DNA of 64,000 nucleotides. Origin: Bacillus carboniphilus. Lineage in GTDB: Bacteria; Bacillota; Bacilli; Bacillales; JAIVKR01. Made by a program: the position numbers and the translations under genes. Of this stretch, positions 48,123-59,978 are shown piece after piece (position 1 is the first letter of the stretch; each line of letters starts with the position of its first letter). The notes beneath the pieces are model-generated. The model searched no databases and was not told the DNA's origin. It saw only the letters and a list, made by a program, of their open reading frames with translations. The stretch lies in contig NZ_CP129013.1 of assembly GCF_020524035.2 (NCBI RefSeq), positions 868,001 through 932,000 of the forward strand. Reading direction: 5' to 3'.

Positions 48123-49079
48123 CTAGTTATTCGTTGATAAATTTAATTCTCCTGCTAAATATCTGAAAATTTCTTTTTGCTTTTCTACTTGATTGATAGG
48201 AGGTGTCATATCAAACCAAGTAACAGGCATTTTATTTCTAAACCATGTTAACTGACGTTTTGCATACCTTCTTGAATTTCGTTTTAACTCTTCAATGACT
48301 TCATCTAAAGAGGACTCACCCGAAAAAAAAGGGAAAAATTCTTTGTATCCTATTGCTTTCATAGATTGGCACTCTTGATATCCATCTTTATACAAGCTCT
48401 CCACCTCTTCTAACAAGCCGTCTCTCATCATCAAATCCACTCGACAGTCAATCCTTTTATAAAGACTCTCTCTTTCCATCGTTAATCCAATAATAGTGAC
48501 ATCGTACAATAGTTCTTGATCTTGTGATTTTATGTAATCAGTCATGGTTAAACCAGTGCAATGATAGATCTCCAACCCTCTTATGATACGGCGAAGATTA
48601 TTTACATGAATATTACTCGCTGCAATGGGGTCAATTTGTTTTAGCTCTTCATAAAGAGTGTTATTCCCTTCTTCGGTTGCCCTGTTTTCTAGATCTTCTC
48701 TGTATTTCTTATCTGACGGAGCAGAAGAAAATTGATAATCGTAAACGACAGATTGTATGTATAGACCTGTACCTCCAACTATCATTGGCAAGTGACCCTT
48801 AGCTGAAATATCCTCTATTAATGATCTTGTTTCCTTTTGAAATTCTGCTACTGAAAAGCTTTCATCAGGCTCTTTTATATCAATGAGGTGATGTGGGACT
48901 CCTTCCATTTCAGTCGGTTTAATTTTGGCTGTACCTATATTCATTTTTTTATATATTTGCATAGAGTCTCCGCTAATAATCTCACCATGAAAATGTTTTG
49001 CTAATTGTATGCTTAAACTTGTTTTACCTACAGCTGTCGGTCCAATGATGACAACTAGCTTTTGTTTGGAATGATCCAA
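48123..49079 (-). CDS. miaA: tRNA dimethylallyltransferase
   Basis: 318 aa; adds the dimethylallyl group to A37 of tRNAs reading UNN codons. P-loop IIGPTAVGKTSLSIQLA, catalytic Asp in ISGDSMQIYKKMNIGTAK, and the TWFRNKMP region near the end. MiaB, which acts on the product, is encoded at 58446-59978. Confidence 0.97.
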   Translation of the reverse strand: MDHSKQKLVVIIGPTAVGKTSLSIQLAKHFHGEIISGDSMQIYKKMNIGTAKIKPTEMEGVPHHLIDIKEPDESFSVAEFQKETRSLIEDISAKGHLPMIVGGTGLYIQSVVYDYQFSSAPSDKKYREDLENRATEEGNNTLYEELKQIDPIAASNIHVNNLRRIIRGLEIYHCTGLTMTDYIKSQDQELLYDVTIIGLTMERESLYKRIDCRVDLMMRDGLLEEVESLYKDGYQECQSMKAIGYKEFFPFFSGESSLDEVIEELKRNSRRYAKRQLTWFRNKMPVTWFDMTPPINQVEKQKEIFRYLAGELNLSTNN

Positions 49080-49174
49080 TTCACACCCCTCTTTCCTTTA
49101 TTTAAGTTTTATGAGTGTATTGACAACCTATTATATAGTATCATGTTTCTAAATGAAAAGACATTCAACGTTAT

Positions 49175-49627
49175 TTAGTTCAGTCCTGTTGAGCCATGTC
49201 CACCACGATCTTTATTTTCTAAATGATCCACTTCAATAAATTCAATTTCCGGCATTTTTCGGTTGATTCTAAATTGACATATACGATCTCCCTTTTCAAC
49301 CTTAGTTTCCCTTATAGCCAGTGCAGGAAAAAACCATTGATCATTATCGCCACAGTAAGACTCATCTATAACACCAAAATGATTCGTTTGTATGATTCCA
49401 AAATGTTTAAACGTACTTGATCTTGGAACAACATTCGCTTCATAACCTAAGGGACATTCCATTGCGACACCAAGAGGAATCAATTTAAAATCAAATTGTT
49501 GAAACTCAATTGTTTCTGCCGCTCTTAAATCAATCCAATCCCCCGTTTTTATTTTCTTTACTTTTGGGAGCTCGTTATCAAAATATTTGATTTTTATTGG
49601 TAAAGTTGTTTGAGTATTGTTGTTCAA
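49175..49627 (-). CDS. dUTP diphosphatase (YncF/YosS type)
   Basis: 150-aa trimeric dUTPase that keeps uracil out of DNA. Motifs DWIDLRAAE (1), [13 protein letters not shown] (2), [10 protein letters not shown] (3), GDRICQFRI (4) and the C-terminal [10 protein letters not shown] (5). The TTG at 49627 gives the best RBS spacing (AAAGGG); a TTG three codons upstream is the alternative. Confidence 0.9.
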   Translation of the reverse strand: MNNNTQTTLPIKIKYFDNELPKVKKIKTGDWIDLRAAETIEFQQFDFKLIPLGVAMECPLGYEANVVPRSSTFKHFGIIQTNHFGVIDESYCGDNDQWFFPALAIRETKVEKGDRICQFRINRKMPEIEFIEVDHLENKDRGGHGSTGLN

Positions 49628-49735
49628 AAAAAGCAACCCTTTCCATGCTATTCTTTATACTTTTAATTAAATCCATCATACCATATTTGTTTTTAATACC
49701 ATGGTAAAAGATACTTAAGTTAAATGATAAACTAT

Positions 49736-50083
49736 TTATCCAGGTAGATTTTCTGTAGTGACACCTGATATTACATGAACGTGATCATTTCTTTCGTAAA
49801 TATCTCCAGTGAGGGAGTGTTGATATGGGAGAAAAACATTTAAAAAAGTACCACCTTGAACGAGATGATAATGTCCTCCTCCAGCTAGTTCAATTGGCGG
49901 ACCAGTCACGAAATTGAAACGATGATAATGTTCATTATCAATGGATGTAACTCCTTTTATACGATGAGTATGACCATCACCAATCCCCCCTATAACAGGA
50001 AAAGTAAAAACTTGCACCAAATGAATATGGCTCAAAGAAGTTTGAGTTTGATTTTCAAAGTAATGGTGATGAATCGATGTCAT
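49736..50083 (-). CDS. ymaF: His-rich protein YmaF
   Basis: 115 aa with repeated H-x-H motifs (SIHHHY, LSHIHLVQ, DGHTHRIKG, NEHYHRFN, GGHYHLVQG, NDHVHVISG), characteristic of YmaF. The His pairs suggest metal binding, not demonstrated. ATG at 50083 with GGAGAG 8 bases upstream. In B. subtilis ymaF is the miaA neighbour; here dUTPase lies between them. The 600 bases upstream (50084-50692) show nothing except a SigK-like element near the end. Confidence 0.87.
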   Translation of the reverse strand: MTSIHHHYFENQTQTSLSHIHLVQVFTFPVIGGIGDGHTHRIKGVTSIDNEHYHRFNFVTGPPIELAGGGHYHLVQGGTFLNVFLPYQHSLTGDIYERNDHVHVISGVTTENLPG

Positions 50084-50633
50084 AACGATCACTCTCCGAT
50101 ATTGATAATTAGCTTTTTAAGAAGTAGCTAACTACTTTAACCTTAATTAAAGTATATTTGCGTTGATCTTTCTTTATTAGTACATCTTTATATTTTTCAT
50201 TTAGAACATAGTTTAACTTAATCACTATTCCAAGTATTTTCGTTTATTATAATAAGATTATGTAAATAATATTGGTGGCATTCATTTATTCAAGCGTGGT
50301 TCTGTATTGAATATTTAGAACACTATTTAATATGAACTGAAAAATGAACCTTTGTAAAATAATCTTTCATATGTATTCTTCCTTCACGTACTCCATAATC
50401 TCAATAAAGGATTCAGTGTTTTGTCTTTTAAAAAGTGCTTATGAAAATAAGCCCACATGAGACGATATAGTTCAGTTTTGACGTACTATCTAAAAAGGAA
50501 CTCCTCCTTAATTTTCAACTCTAGATGGTTTGGAAATGAGTGCATATCTTTTTATTCCCCCCCAATCTACTACTTATATTTTTCGAACTCAAAATTGTGT
50601 ACTTAATTATGCTAAAAATCCGCATTCATCCGA

Positions 50634-50661
50634 ACACATTATGAGCCACTTACATAACATA
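50634..50661 (+). promoter_or_regulatory. Candidate SigK promoter of the YVTN protein gene
   Basis: -10 CATAACATA (50653-50661) fits CATAnnnTA, with AC dinucleotides 15-17 bp upstream as the -35. Confidence 0.4.
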
Positions 50662-50692
50662 TAAGAAAATGTGAAAAGGATGTAAGTATAAA

Positions 50693-52264
50693 ATGTCAAT
50701 CTTTTTTACTTCGGGTCCTATTGATAATACAAGCTTAAGCTTAACTAACATTGAAGTTCGTGTTCGCAATACAGACCCAGCCAATAGCGCGACTGTAACC
50801 GTTAGATTTTTTGATGAGAGTGGTTCACCTGAGTCTCTTAATCAATCAAACTCCTTTACAGTTAGTGCAGGTAGTGTTGAAAGTGTCTTGTATAGTGCCG
50901 CTTCGTTAACCTCCTTCTTAGTCGAGGTAGAAGTCAATTTAAGCAATCGAAGTGATACCATCACTGCAACAGCCGTTCAACCAACCGTCACAGCATTCAA
51001 TGGCAGTGAGTTTATTCAATTTATACGTCTCCTCGTGTCGAGCCCGGAAATTTTACAAGATATCAACTATCCTGTTACACCACAGCTCAATTTATTTTTA
51101 CCAGAAACAATTGATTGTGGAGCACCAATCTCGGGGAACTTAACATTAAATAACGTCTCGCAAGCTGGGGTGGACGTTAGTTTTTCGGCTAATACATCTG
51201 GGGTAACCTTCGTTCCTAATCCTGCTACAACGGATATGAATGGTAATTATGAAACAAATGTCATTGTGTCATCGTCAAAGCCTGCAACGAATGCGGCTAT
51301 TTCTGCAAGTGCCACCGTCAATGGACAAAATGTGCAATCCGTTGGTGTTGCGGAATTACAATGTAAATCTGAATTGTATGTCCCAAATCAAGTACCTTTC
51401 ATGAGTAGTGTCTCGGTCATTGATACTGATCTAAATTCCGTTGTCGATACAATAACAGGTTTTAGTATCCTTACTGGAATTGACGCAAATTCAGTAACAA
51501 GTTTGGTATATACCTATAATAATGATTTAAGTGTTCTTTCCGTAATTGATGCCTCGACAAATTTAATCATAAACACCATCACGGCTGGAAATAGTGTTCA
51601 ACGTTTTGGGGTTGCTGTAAACACAATGGATAATCTTATATATTTGGCAAATCGGGGTAGTACGAATGTAACAATCATTGATGGCTCTACAAATATTATT
51701 ATGGATACAATAGAAGTTGGTGATGGGCCAACAGGACTTGCAGTAGATGAAACGGAAACGAGAAACTTAATTTATGTTTCTAATAACTCTTCTCAGAACG
51801 TATCCATCATTGATGGTAACAATAACTTTGTTGTCACAGCTACTGTGACAGTGGGTAATGTTCCACGTGGATTAGCGATAAATGAAATGACAAACCTTAT
51901 CTATGTTCCTAATCTTGCTTCAGACTCTGTCTCTATTATTGATGGTTCATTATTTGTTGTAACAAATACTTTAACGGGATTTTTCACTCCTATAGGGATC
52001 GCTGTTAATGAAATAACCAATTCAGTCTATGTAACCAATAGTGATGACGCTTGTGTATCAGTCATCGACGGAAACTTAAATGTAGTTACAACAACCATTT
52101 CTGTTGGAGATAGTCCAACCGGAATAACAGTTATAGAGGATTTAAATCAAATATATGTAGTTAACGGAGGATCCGGTAATGTATCCGTTATCGATGGAAA
52201 TACCAATGTTGTTACAGAAACGGTAACTGTAGGAACAAATCCTCAAAATATTACTTCCCTTTAA
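50693..52264 (+). CDS. YVTN beta-propeller protein, possible spore-surface protein
   Basis: 523 aa without a signal peptide. Residues 1-110 are a beta-rich domain, 110-225 a bacterial Ig-like domain (NLTLNNVSQAGVDVSFSAN), and 225-523 seven repeats of about 42 residues of the type LIYVxNxxSxNVSIIDGxxN, ending VVTETVTVGTNPQNITSL. This repeat forms a seven-bladed propeller like those of surface-layer proteins. A SigK-like -10 lies upstream and export signals are lacking, so a mother-cell-deposited coat or exosporium role is plausible inference. No synteny with B. subtilis. Confidence 0.7.
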   Translation: MSIFFTSGPIDNTSLSLTNIEVRVRNTDPANSATVTVRFFDESGSPESLNQSNSFTVSAGSVESVLYSAASLTSFLVEVEVNLSNRSDTITATAVQPTVTAFNGSEFIQFIRLLVSSPEILQDINYPVTPQLNLFLPETIDCGAPISGNLTLNNVSQAGVDVSFSANTSGVTFVPNPATTDMNGNYETNVIVSSSKPATNAAISASATVNGQNVQSVGVAELQCKSELYVPNQVPFMSSVSVIDTDLNSVVDTITGFSILTGIDANSVTSLVYTYNNDLSVLSVIDASTNLIINTITAGNSVQRFGVAVNTMDNLIYLANRGSTNVTIIDGSTNIIMDTIEVGDGPTGLAVDETETRNLIYVSNNSSQNVSIIDGNNNFVVTATVTVGNVPRGLAINEMTNLIYVPNLASDSVSIIDGSLFVVTNTLTGFFTPIGIAVNEITNSVYVTNSDDACVSVIDGNLNVVTTTISVGDSPTGITVIEDLNQIYVVNGGSGNVSVIDGNTNVVTETVTVGTNPQNITSL

Positions 52265-52391
52265 ATCATGTCCTGTTTTTGTTTATTTAAAACAAGATTT
52301 ATTTAGAACATATATAGAATAAAAGGACTTTTTTATATTTATTTTATTTTATACCACACATTAATTTTCTATTTGAACTTTCTTCTTAATA

Positions 52392-52645
52392 CTGTGTCGC
52401 TTAACGGGCGCATACGGTTTTCTTTTTTGTCTAGCTCCTGCGCCCAGCGACTGGTGTTGCTTTTGAAGAACACGACGTGCTAGCATTATCGTTGCCCACA
52501 TGACGTGGGCGTTTTTTAGATGTGTTCCATTACCTCTATGATAAGTCAACGGAGACACCTCCAGGACGGAGGTGGACCTATGTTTACCACAGGACGTGGC
52601 AGTAGTTAATAGATCCTCCGCTTAACTGGCACTTACGCTTTTCTT
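52392..52645 (+). repeat. R2 interspersed repeat, copy C (rearranged)
   Basis: About 250 bp between the YVTN gene and mutL. GTGTCGCTTAACGGGCGCAT, GTCTAGCTCCTGCGCCCAGC and GAACACGACGTGCTAGC match copy B, and a second end (AACTGGCACTTACGCTTTTC) closes it. It contains repeated ACATGACGTGGGCG/ACAGGACGTGGCAG units. No gene in 52265-52647. Confidence 0.7.
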
Positions 52646-52647
52646 TT

Positions 52648-54512
52648 TCACATAACCCTTTTAAACATTTTTTCCATTTCATATGTTGAATAATGAATAA
52701 TGATCGGTCTTCCGTGCGGGCAGGTGAAAGGGTCAATCGACGTGCGTAAACTTTCAAGTAAAGCCTCAATTTCATCATTTCGTAAATGGCGATTGGCTTT
52801 AATGGAACCTTTACAACTCATCATAATGGCCGCTTCTTCTCTTAGTTTTTTGATGCTTATCTTTCGATCTTCAATTACTTGTTGAATAATCTCTTCAATC
52901 GTTTCTTTTTCTTCCCCTGTGGGAAACCAAGTAGGATGTGCCGTCACAATAAAGCTGTTCTGACCAAATGGTTCTATATAGATACCCACTTGTTGAAGCA
53001 AATCCATATTTTCTTCAATGATCAATGTTTCATCATTTGAAAAATCAAGTGTTAATGGGACTAGTAATTGTTGAAGATCATCCGTCACTTCTCCAACCTT
53101 CTCACGGTAGTACTCATATTTAATTCTTTCTTGGGCTGCGTGCTGATCAATAATATAGAGGCCCTGTTCATTTTGAGCCTAGAATATAAGTTCCATGCAT
53201 TTGGCCGATCGGATAAAGCGTCGGAATTCGGTTCGCTTTTTTATGCTCGTCTACTCTTTCTTCAGCAGTATGTTCTTCGATTATTTGTTCATCATATGGT
53301 TCAACATCTGATGCTTCTTCAACCTCTATCTCTTTTATCCTATTATTTTCAAAAAACTGTTTACTTTCTATTTCTTCTTCTTCTTGATCTTTCACAAAAT
53401 ATGGATTTTGTTTAGTTTTATACTCTTCTCTTTCTTTATGCACTCTTTGCTCTCGGAACGTTATTGATTGTTGCTCAGGTTTTGTTTCTTTCCCTTTGCT
53501 TTGAAAAGAAACGGAAGGAATCAATTGTTGTTTTTGTAAAGCTTCTTTAATTCCTTGCGTGATTAATTGAGTTAATTCCTCTTCTTTACTAAACCTTACC
53601 TCTAGCTTTGCTGGATGGACATTGACATCCACTAAAAGAGGATCCATCTTGACTTCAAGTAAAACGATCGGAAAACGACCAATTGGTAAAAGAGTATGAT
53701 AACCTTGCTGAACAGCCTTCACTAACGAATAATTTTTAATAAAACGACCATTAACTATGGTTGAAATATAATTTCTCGAAGCTCTCGTCACTTCTGGCAA
53801 AGCAATATATCCTGAAACAGTAAAATCAAGAGATTCTGCCTTAATAGGAATCATTTTTTTTCGCTATCGATAGTCCGTAAATAGCAGCTAATACAGAACG
53901 AGCATCGCCTTTCCCATTTGTATGAAGCAGTTTTTTTCCGTTATGAGTTAAACGAAAAGAGACAGAAGGGTGTGATAAAGCTAATCTATTCACAACATCG
54001 GTAATTTTTCCAAGTTCAGTATGAATGGTTTTCATATATTTTAATCTAGCAGGTGTATTAAAAAACAGATTAGATACTGTAATATCTGTCCCTTTTCGGC
54101 TTTGACATGCTTCATTCACCTTTACTTGCCCGCCCTCCAGAACGAGTCTCTTTCCAGGTCCCTCTCCTATACTTGTTTTCATTTCGAGGTGAGACACAGA
54201 AGCAATGGATGGTAATGCCTCGCCCCTAAACCCTAAAGAATGTACCCTAAAGAGGTCTGTCTCATTTTTGATCTTACTTGTCGCATGACGGTGAAAGGCG
54301 TTCAAGCAGTCTTCTTGTAATATTCCATCTCCATTATCAATGATACGAATTTTGTTTAAGCCTGCTTCCTCTACATGAACTTCCACTTGCGTACTATTGG
54401 CATCAATACAATTTTCCACTAATTCCTTTACGACTGATGCAGGTCGTTCCACCACTTCTCCAGCGGCAATTTTATTTGAAAGCTGAGTATCAAGGCGGAC
54501 AATTTTCCCCAT
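52648..54512 (-). CDS. mutL: DNA mismatch repair protein MutL (two single-base frameshifts)
   Basis: 620 aa when repaired. GHKL ATPase: [38 protein letters not shown]. The first break is an A8 tract (plus-strand T 53854-53861) after GLSIAKK; one A less gives [18 protein letters not shown]. The second is at 53178-53179 (GG for G): YILGSK-stop becomes [20 protein letters not shown], restoring the DQHAxxExxxxE endonuclease motif, and runs into the dimerisation domain ending [12 protein letters not shown]. Coupled to mutS with 21 bp between. Confidence 0.92.
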
Positions 54513-54533
54513 TTTTCATACACCTCTCTTCTA

Positions 54534-57088
54534 TTATTCATTTGCCTTTTTTTGAAGTTCATAAAGCGTATTTAACGCTTCTAAAGGTGTCATTTCTAAC
54601 ACTTTTAACGTCTTTAGTTCTTTTACAATCGGTGATTCTTTTGTTGTCACTTTTTTTGGTGATTGTGTTTCAAAAAATGAAAGTTGCTCATTTTCAGAAG
54701 CCGTCACTTTCGTTTGTTCCTTCTTCTCAAAGCCCTCTAAAATATGGTTGGCTCTCTCAATTAACGATTTTGGTACTCTGCTAATTGTGCGACATGAATT
54801 CCGTAACTTTTATCCGCTGCTCCTTCGGCAATCTTATGAAGAAAAACAACTTTTCCATTTTCCTCAATAGCTTGCACATGAACATTTTGCAGGTTTGTTA
54901 ATGCTTGATCGAGCTCCGTTAATTCGTGGTAATGAGTAGAAAACAACGTCTTTGCACCGATATGGTTATGAATATACTCTAGCATCGCTTGAGCTAAAGC
55001 CATCCCATCATAGGTAGATGTCCCTCTTCCAATTTCATCGAAAATGATTAAACTATTGGATGTCGCATTTACGATCGCATTTTTTGCTTCAAGCATTTCA
55101 ACCATGAACGTACTTTGTCCAGAAATTAAATCGTCTGCTGCTCCGATTCTCGTGAAAATTTGATCAAATATTGGTAACGTCGCTTCTTTTGCGGGTACAA
55201 AGCAGCCTATTTGTGCTAGTATCGCCGTTAAGGCTACTTGCCTCATATACGTACTTTTCCCTGACATATTCGGTCCGGTAATTAACAGCATGTTTTGATT
55301 TTCTTTCATTATGCAATCATTGTTTACATATTCTTGTGTATCCATGACTTTTTCAACAACGGGGTGTCTACCTTCTATAATGACTAACTCGTTATCCTCA
55401 GACAAGTTTGGTTTCGAATAACTTCTTTGTTCACTGATGACAGCAAAGCATTGAAGGACATCCAGTTCACTAATCAGCTTCGCTAACTGCTGAAGTTTCG
55501 GGATATATTCTTTTATTTGTTCGCGAATTTGGATAAATAATTGATACTCAAGCTCAACCATTTTATCTTCGGCATCTAAAATAAGTCTCTCTTTTTCTTT
55601 TAGTTCTGGCGTTATATACCTTTCTGCGTTTGCTAACGTTTGTTTTCGTTCGTAACGTCCTTCTTCTAACAAATGCAGATTGGCTTTTGTCACTTCAATG
55701 TAGTAACCAAATACTTTGTTGAATCCAATTTTTAAAGATTTAATGCCCGTTTTTTCCCGCTCTTGCTGTTGAAGTTCAGCGATCCACTTCTTTCCATTCC
55801 GACTAGCATCACGGTATTGATCCAATTCCTGATGAAATTGATCTTTTATAATATTTCCTTCTTTTATGGAGAGTGGTGGTTCTTCTAAAATAGACTTGTC
55901 TAAGATGGAAACAACATCTTCACAGGGGTCCATTTCATTAGCTAAGTTTCGTATATCTGCATTGTCAAAGGAAGTAAGCAAGCCTTTTATAGAAGGAACT
56001 TGCATTAATGAATGCTTTAATTGAACGAGATCACGCGCATTCACATTCCCAAAAGCAACCCTTCCAGATAGTCTTTCTAGATCATAAACACTTTTTAACC
56101 GATCTCTTAATTCTTCGCGTTCAAAAAAGCGTTCTAGTAAAGCATCTACCATGTTTAAACGTTTTTGAATTTCCATGCGACTGAGCAAAGGACGATCAAG
56201 CCAATTTTTTAACATGCGTCCCCCCATCGCTGTTTTCGTTTCGTCAAGAAGCCATAGTAAGGAACCTTTCTTTCCTTTCGATCGAATCGTCTCGGTTATT
56301 TCTAGGTTGCGTCTAGAATACATGTCCATTTTCATGAAGCTTTCCATTTCATAAAAATGAACTGGCTGAAGATGATCAAGACCTCTTTTTTGCGTATGAT
56401 TTAAATAGTGATAAAGGAGACTGAACGTTTTAACTTTTAACTGACTGTTCGCCTGTTTTGTTAATCTAATAACCTCTTCATTTTGTTCTACATGGTCTTG
56501 ATAAGAAAAAGTCACTTGACATCGCCCTGATATTTGCTTTTTAAACTCTTCTGGAAAATCAGTCGCAATAACCACTTCTTTTGCTCCAACTGAGTATAAT
56601 TCATTTATGATGCTCTCTTTTTCGAGCGCTGTTGTTAAAAAAGATTCCCCTGTTGTTAAATCGGTATAGGTTAACCCATACTCTTCATCCGCTTTAGAAA
56701 TTGAAGAAATATAGTTGTTTTCTTTCTCACGAATTCCTTTTCCGTCCATCTGTGTACCAGGTGTAATCATTTGCACAACTTCTCTTTTGACCACACCTTT
56801 TGCGTGTTTTGGGTCCTCCACTTGCTCGCAGATTGCTACTTTGTAACCTGCTTCTATTAAGGGTTCAATGTAATTCATGGAAGAATGGTAAGGAACACCG
56901 CACATTGGAATTCGTTCCTTTCCTCCTCCATCTCTACTCGTCAAGGTGATCTCTAAAAGCTGAGAAGCTTTTAATGCATCTTCAAAAAACATTTCATAAA
57001 AGTCCCCTAAACGAAAAAATAAAAAAGCATCCTTGTATTGTGATTTTATTTTTAAATATTGCTGTATCATTGGTGTGTAAGCTGACAT
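54534..57088 (-). CDS. mutS: DNA mismatch repair protein MutS (single-base frameshift near the C-terminus)
   Basis: About 850 aa when repaired. [11 protein letters not shown] carries the mismatch-probing Phe-x-Glu motif; Walker [17 protein letters not shown] and Walker [17 protein letters not shown] are intact. At about 54775 a missing base turns [20 protein letters not shown] into LAEYQNR-stop, removing the last 80 residues (including [10 protein letters not shown], a beta-clamp-binding-like motif). The restored tail ends [13 protein letters not shown] at 54534. All catalytic parts precede the break. Confidence 0.93.
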
Positions 57089-57141
57089 TTTTTAATCCTC
57101 CAACTGCAAAATATCCGTCTATTTCCATTTACATGAAAAGA

Positions 57142-57171
57142 GAGTCTTAGTTTATTAAACTAAAAGACTCC
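57142..57171. repeat. Hairpin in the mutS leader
   Basis: GAGTCTTaGTTTA and AACTaAAAGACTC arms about 55-80 bp before mutS. Could be a terminator remnant or leader structure. Confidence 0.35.
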
Positions 57172-57219
57172 TCAAAGTATAGTTTATTATAACATATAAG
57201 CAACAGTAATTAGTCCACA

Positions 57220-57255
57220 TAAAAAACTAGGAAGCAATCACTCCCTAGTTTTTAT
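57220..57255 (-). terminator. cotE terminator
   Basis: AAAAACTAGG (57222-57231) and CCTAGTTTTT (57244-57253) at the end of cotE. Confidence 0.75.
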
Positions 57256-57797
57256 TATTCTTCGACGTCGCCTACTAAAAAGTCGGGGTCGATATCTTCT
57301 ACTTCACTTTCTAAATCGTCTTCCCAGTTGTCTTCCTCTTCAGATAAACCATCTGGATCGATCATTACCACTAATTTCGTTTCTCCTACACATTCAACAA
57401 GGTGTTCTCTTTCCACTTGAACAACGATATTTTCTCCACTTGGAGAGATTGTTACCTCTAGACAATTAGGCTGTTGAAGAACACTTGCGATAACTTCCTG
57501 TTCATCATCCAAATAATCTTCATCTCGATATCTTAGTTTAATAACATCTTTGTAAGATACTGTCTCCGTCACGACTTCTGTTTTTGTATTATCATCGAAC
57601 GAATACCAAATATTGCAATCATAAGTACCGTTAATTTCAACTTTTTTCCCCTGTTTTTCAGCTTCATATTTATGGTTAATACACCAACCACCTAAAATAC
57701 TCGATGGTTTTTCACTTGGGGATAAAGTATGTGTCGCTTGTGTGAATTTACGCCCTTTTGCAACCACTGCCTTTGCAATAATTTCTCTTCCCGCCAT
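57255..57797 (-). CDS. cotE: Outer spore coat morphogenetic protein CotE
   Basis: 180 aa. [59 protein letters not shown] and the acidic tail ending [11 protein letters not shown] are hallmark CotE blocks. CotE forms the ring on which the outer coat assembles. The start MAGREIIAK at 57797 lines up with family N-termini, with GGAGGG about 10 bases upstream. Confidence 0.96.
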   Translation of the reverse strand: MAGREIIAKAVVAKGRKFTQATHTLSPSEKPSSILGGWCINHKYEAEKQGKKVEINGTYDCNIWYSFDDNTKTEVVTETVSYKDVIKLRYRDEDYLDDEQEVIASVLQQPNCLEVTISPSGENIVVQVEREHLVECVGETKLVVMIDPDGLSEEEDNWEDDLESEVEDIDPDFLVGDVEE

Positions 57798-57957
57798 ACG
57801 AGCATATCCCTCCTCAAACAATCTTCAATTCTATCCTATGCTGGGGAATCATCATATGTGCCAAAATTTTATATACGTCTCTTAACTCATACATAAGACT
57901 TTATAATTTATTGTATGCGCGTGTGGGCGAAAATGTACAAAAATATTCATAGAAAAA

Positions 57958-57998
57958 GAAAAAAGAAACGATTTTATAAATCATCGCTTCTTTTTTAC
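57958..57998 (-). terminator. ymcA terminator
   Basis: AAGAAGCGAT/ATCGTTTCTT arms with T run on the minus strand. Confidence 0.65.
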
Positions 57999-58010
57999 TA
58001 TCATTTTCTT

Positions 58011-58442
58011 TTATGAACAAGATCTACCGAAAGAATTTTTTACTTTCGAACCCGTTTCTCCTCTTAATAAGTCTCCATCAGTAGACTTGATGATTTCTTT
58101 AGTCACATGATTAGAGATCGTATTGGAGACAAGTTGTAGTAATTCATTTACTTCTACTTGTGACTCCTTGAACTCTTGGATGATCGGAATTTCATCTAAC
58201 TCTTCGTAAATCTTATCAATTTTCGCTTCTACCTGCTTTAACGCTTCAGTTTTCCCATAATGTTGAAAATTGACCGCTTGTTTTTGCAAGCTTTTAATAC
58301 TTGCTATTTTTTCGCGAACTTTTTGATTTTCATTTAATTTCGCTTCCGCCTTTTTAAAGATGTCAACTTGCTCCATCTCAGAAATAACTTGAGCTAGTTC
58401 CTGTGCCTTGGTAATAATATCGTCTTTTGTATAATGACTCAT
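58011..58442 (-). CDS. ymcA: RicA/YmcA regulator
   Basis: 143-aa helical protein of the YlbF/YmcA family, part of the Y-complex with YlbF and YaaT that carries Fe-S clusters, stimulates RNase Y-dependent mRNA maturation and promotes biofilm, competence and sporulation. ASIKSLQKQAVNFQHYGKTE is the family core. The C-terminal Cys (RSCS) fits the cysteine seen in family members. Starts 3 bp after miaB. Confidence 0.92.
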   Translation of the reverse strand: MSHYTKDDIITKAQELAQVISEMEQVDIFKKAEAKLNENQKVREKIASIKSLQKQAVNFQHYGKTEALKQVEAKIDKIYEELDEIPIIQEFKESQVEVNELLQLVSNTISNHVTKEIIKSTDGDLLRGETGSKVKNSFGRSCS

Positions 58443-58445
58443 AAA

Positions 58446-59978
58446 TTATTCCACCCCGATTTCTTCCTCAATCATTTCTCCATTTAAGGACCATGTTTTC
58501 GTTTCTGTTATTTTCACTTTAACAATTTGTCCGATAGAAGTTTTTGGACCTTTGAAATTGACTAGCTTATTTTTTTCAGTATATCCAGCTAAAACATCCG
58601 GATTGTTTTTACTTTCTCCTTCAACTAATACGTTAACAATTTTTCCGTCATATTCCTTCATTTTTTGTGCAGAAGTTTCATTCACTAGTGCGTTTAAGCG
58701 TTGAAGGCGTTGTTTTTTCACATTCATTGGAACATTATCTTTCATTTTGGCAGCCGGAGTTCCTTCGCGAGGTGAATAAATAAACGTGTAGGCACTATCA
58801 AAACCTACTTCTTTATAAAGCGATATTGTTTCTTCAAATTGTTCGTCAGTTTCATTTGGAAAGCCGACGATAATATCTGTTGTTAAAGAAGCATTTGGAA
58901 TCGCCTCTTTTATTTTACGAACAAGTTCTAAATAATGCTCTCTCGTATATTTACGAGCCATAATCTTTAAGCACTCTGAACTTCCAGATTGAACGGGTAA
59001 ATGAATATGGTCCAGTAAATTTCCGCCTTTTGCTAATACGTCAATCAGATGGTCGTCGAAATCTCTAGGATGACTTGTTGTAAAGCGAATCCTTGGAATA
59101 TCAATTTTGCGAAGTTCATCCATTAAGTGACCTAACCCATATTCCATATCTTTAAAATCTTTTCCATACGCATTCACATTTTGCCCAAGGAGCGTCACTT
59201 CTTTATATCCTTGAGCAGCTAGGTGACGAACCTCTTGAATAATATCTTCAGGTCTTCGGCTTCTTTCTTTCCCTCTCGTGTAAGGAACGATACAGTACGT
59301 GCAAAATTTATCACACCCGTACATGATATTAACCCAAGCTTTTATATTTCCTTTTCTTTTACGAGGAAGGTTTTCAATGACATCGCCTTCTTTAGACCAT
59401 ACCTCAACTACCATTTCTTTAGACTTATAGGCATTATCTAAAATTTCTGGTAAACGGTGAATATTGTGTGTACCAAAAATCATATCCACGTGCTGATACG
59501 TTTTTAAAATTTTGGACACGACAGACTCTTCTTGCGACATACAGCCACAAACCCCTAATAATAAATCTGGACGCTCTCTTTTTAATGCTTTAAAATGACC
59601 AAGTTCACCAAACACTTTGTTTTCCGCATTTTCCCTAATGGCACACGTATTGAGCAAGATCACATTTGCGTCGTCTACTGAATCCGTATGTTCGAAACCT
59701 AAAGCAGTAAAAATCCCTGCCATGACTTCTGTATCATGTTCGTTCATTTGACAGCCATACGTGCGAATGTAAAACTTTTTCCCTGTTCCTAGACCACGAT
59801 ACTGCTCTGAAATTTGGAAGTTCTCTTGGTAAGCAACCTCTTCTTTTCCCCTTTTCTTTGCTTCTTTTAAAGAAGGAGGTACATACGTTGTATCAAAATA
59901 CTTGCTGTAATCTTTAACGGATTTTTTGTCCGGTGATTTAACAGCCGTTTGTTGTTGTTTTCTTTGTTCTTCGTTCAT
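58446..59978 (-). CDS. miaB: tRNA-2-methylthio-N6-dimethylallyladenosine synthase
   Basis: 510-aa radical SAM methylthiotransferase. UPF0004 domain with three Cys ([29 protein letters not shown]), radical-SAM motif [16 protein letters not shown], and a C-terminal TRAM domain. Converts i6A37 to ms2i6A37 after MiaA. Start at 59978 with AAAGGAG. The first 60 residues form a longer N-terminus typical of Bacillus MiaB. Bases 59979-60288 show no gene. Confidence 0.96.
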   Translation of the reverse strand: MNEEQRKQQQTAVKSPDKKSVKDYSKYFDTTYVPPSLKEAKKRGKEEVAYQENFQISEQYRGLGTGKKFYIRTYGCQMNEHDTEVMAGIFTALGFEHTDSVDDANVILLNTCAIRENAENKVFGELGHFKALKRERPDLLLGVCGCMSQEESVVSKILKTYQHVDMIFGTHNIHRLPEILDNAYKSKEMVVEVWSKEGDVIENLPRKRKGNIKAWVNIMYGCDKFCTYCIVPYTRGKERSRRPEDIIQEVRHLAAQGYKEVTLLGQNVNAYGKDFKDMEYGLGHLMDELRKIDIPRIRFTTSHPRDFDDHLIDVLAKGGNLLDHIHLPVQSGSSECLKIMARKYTREHYLELVRKIKEAIPNASLTTDIIVGFPNETDEQFEETISLYKEVGFDSAYTFIYSPREGTPAAKMKDNVPMNVKKQRLQRLNALVNETSAQKMKEYDGKIVNVLVEGESKNNPDVLAGYTEKNKLVNFKGPKTSIGQIVKVKITETKTWSLNGEMIEEEIGVE

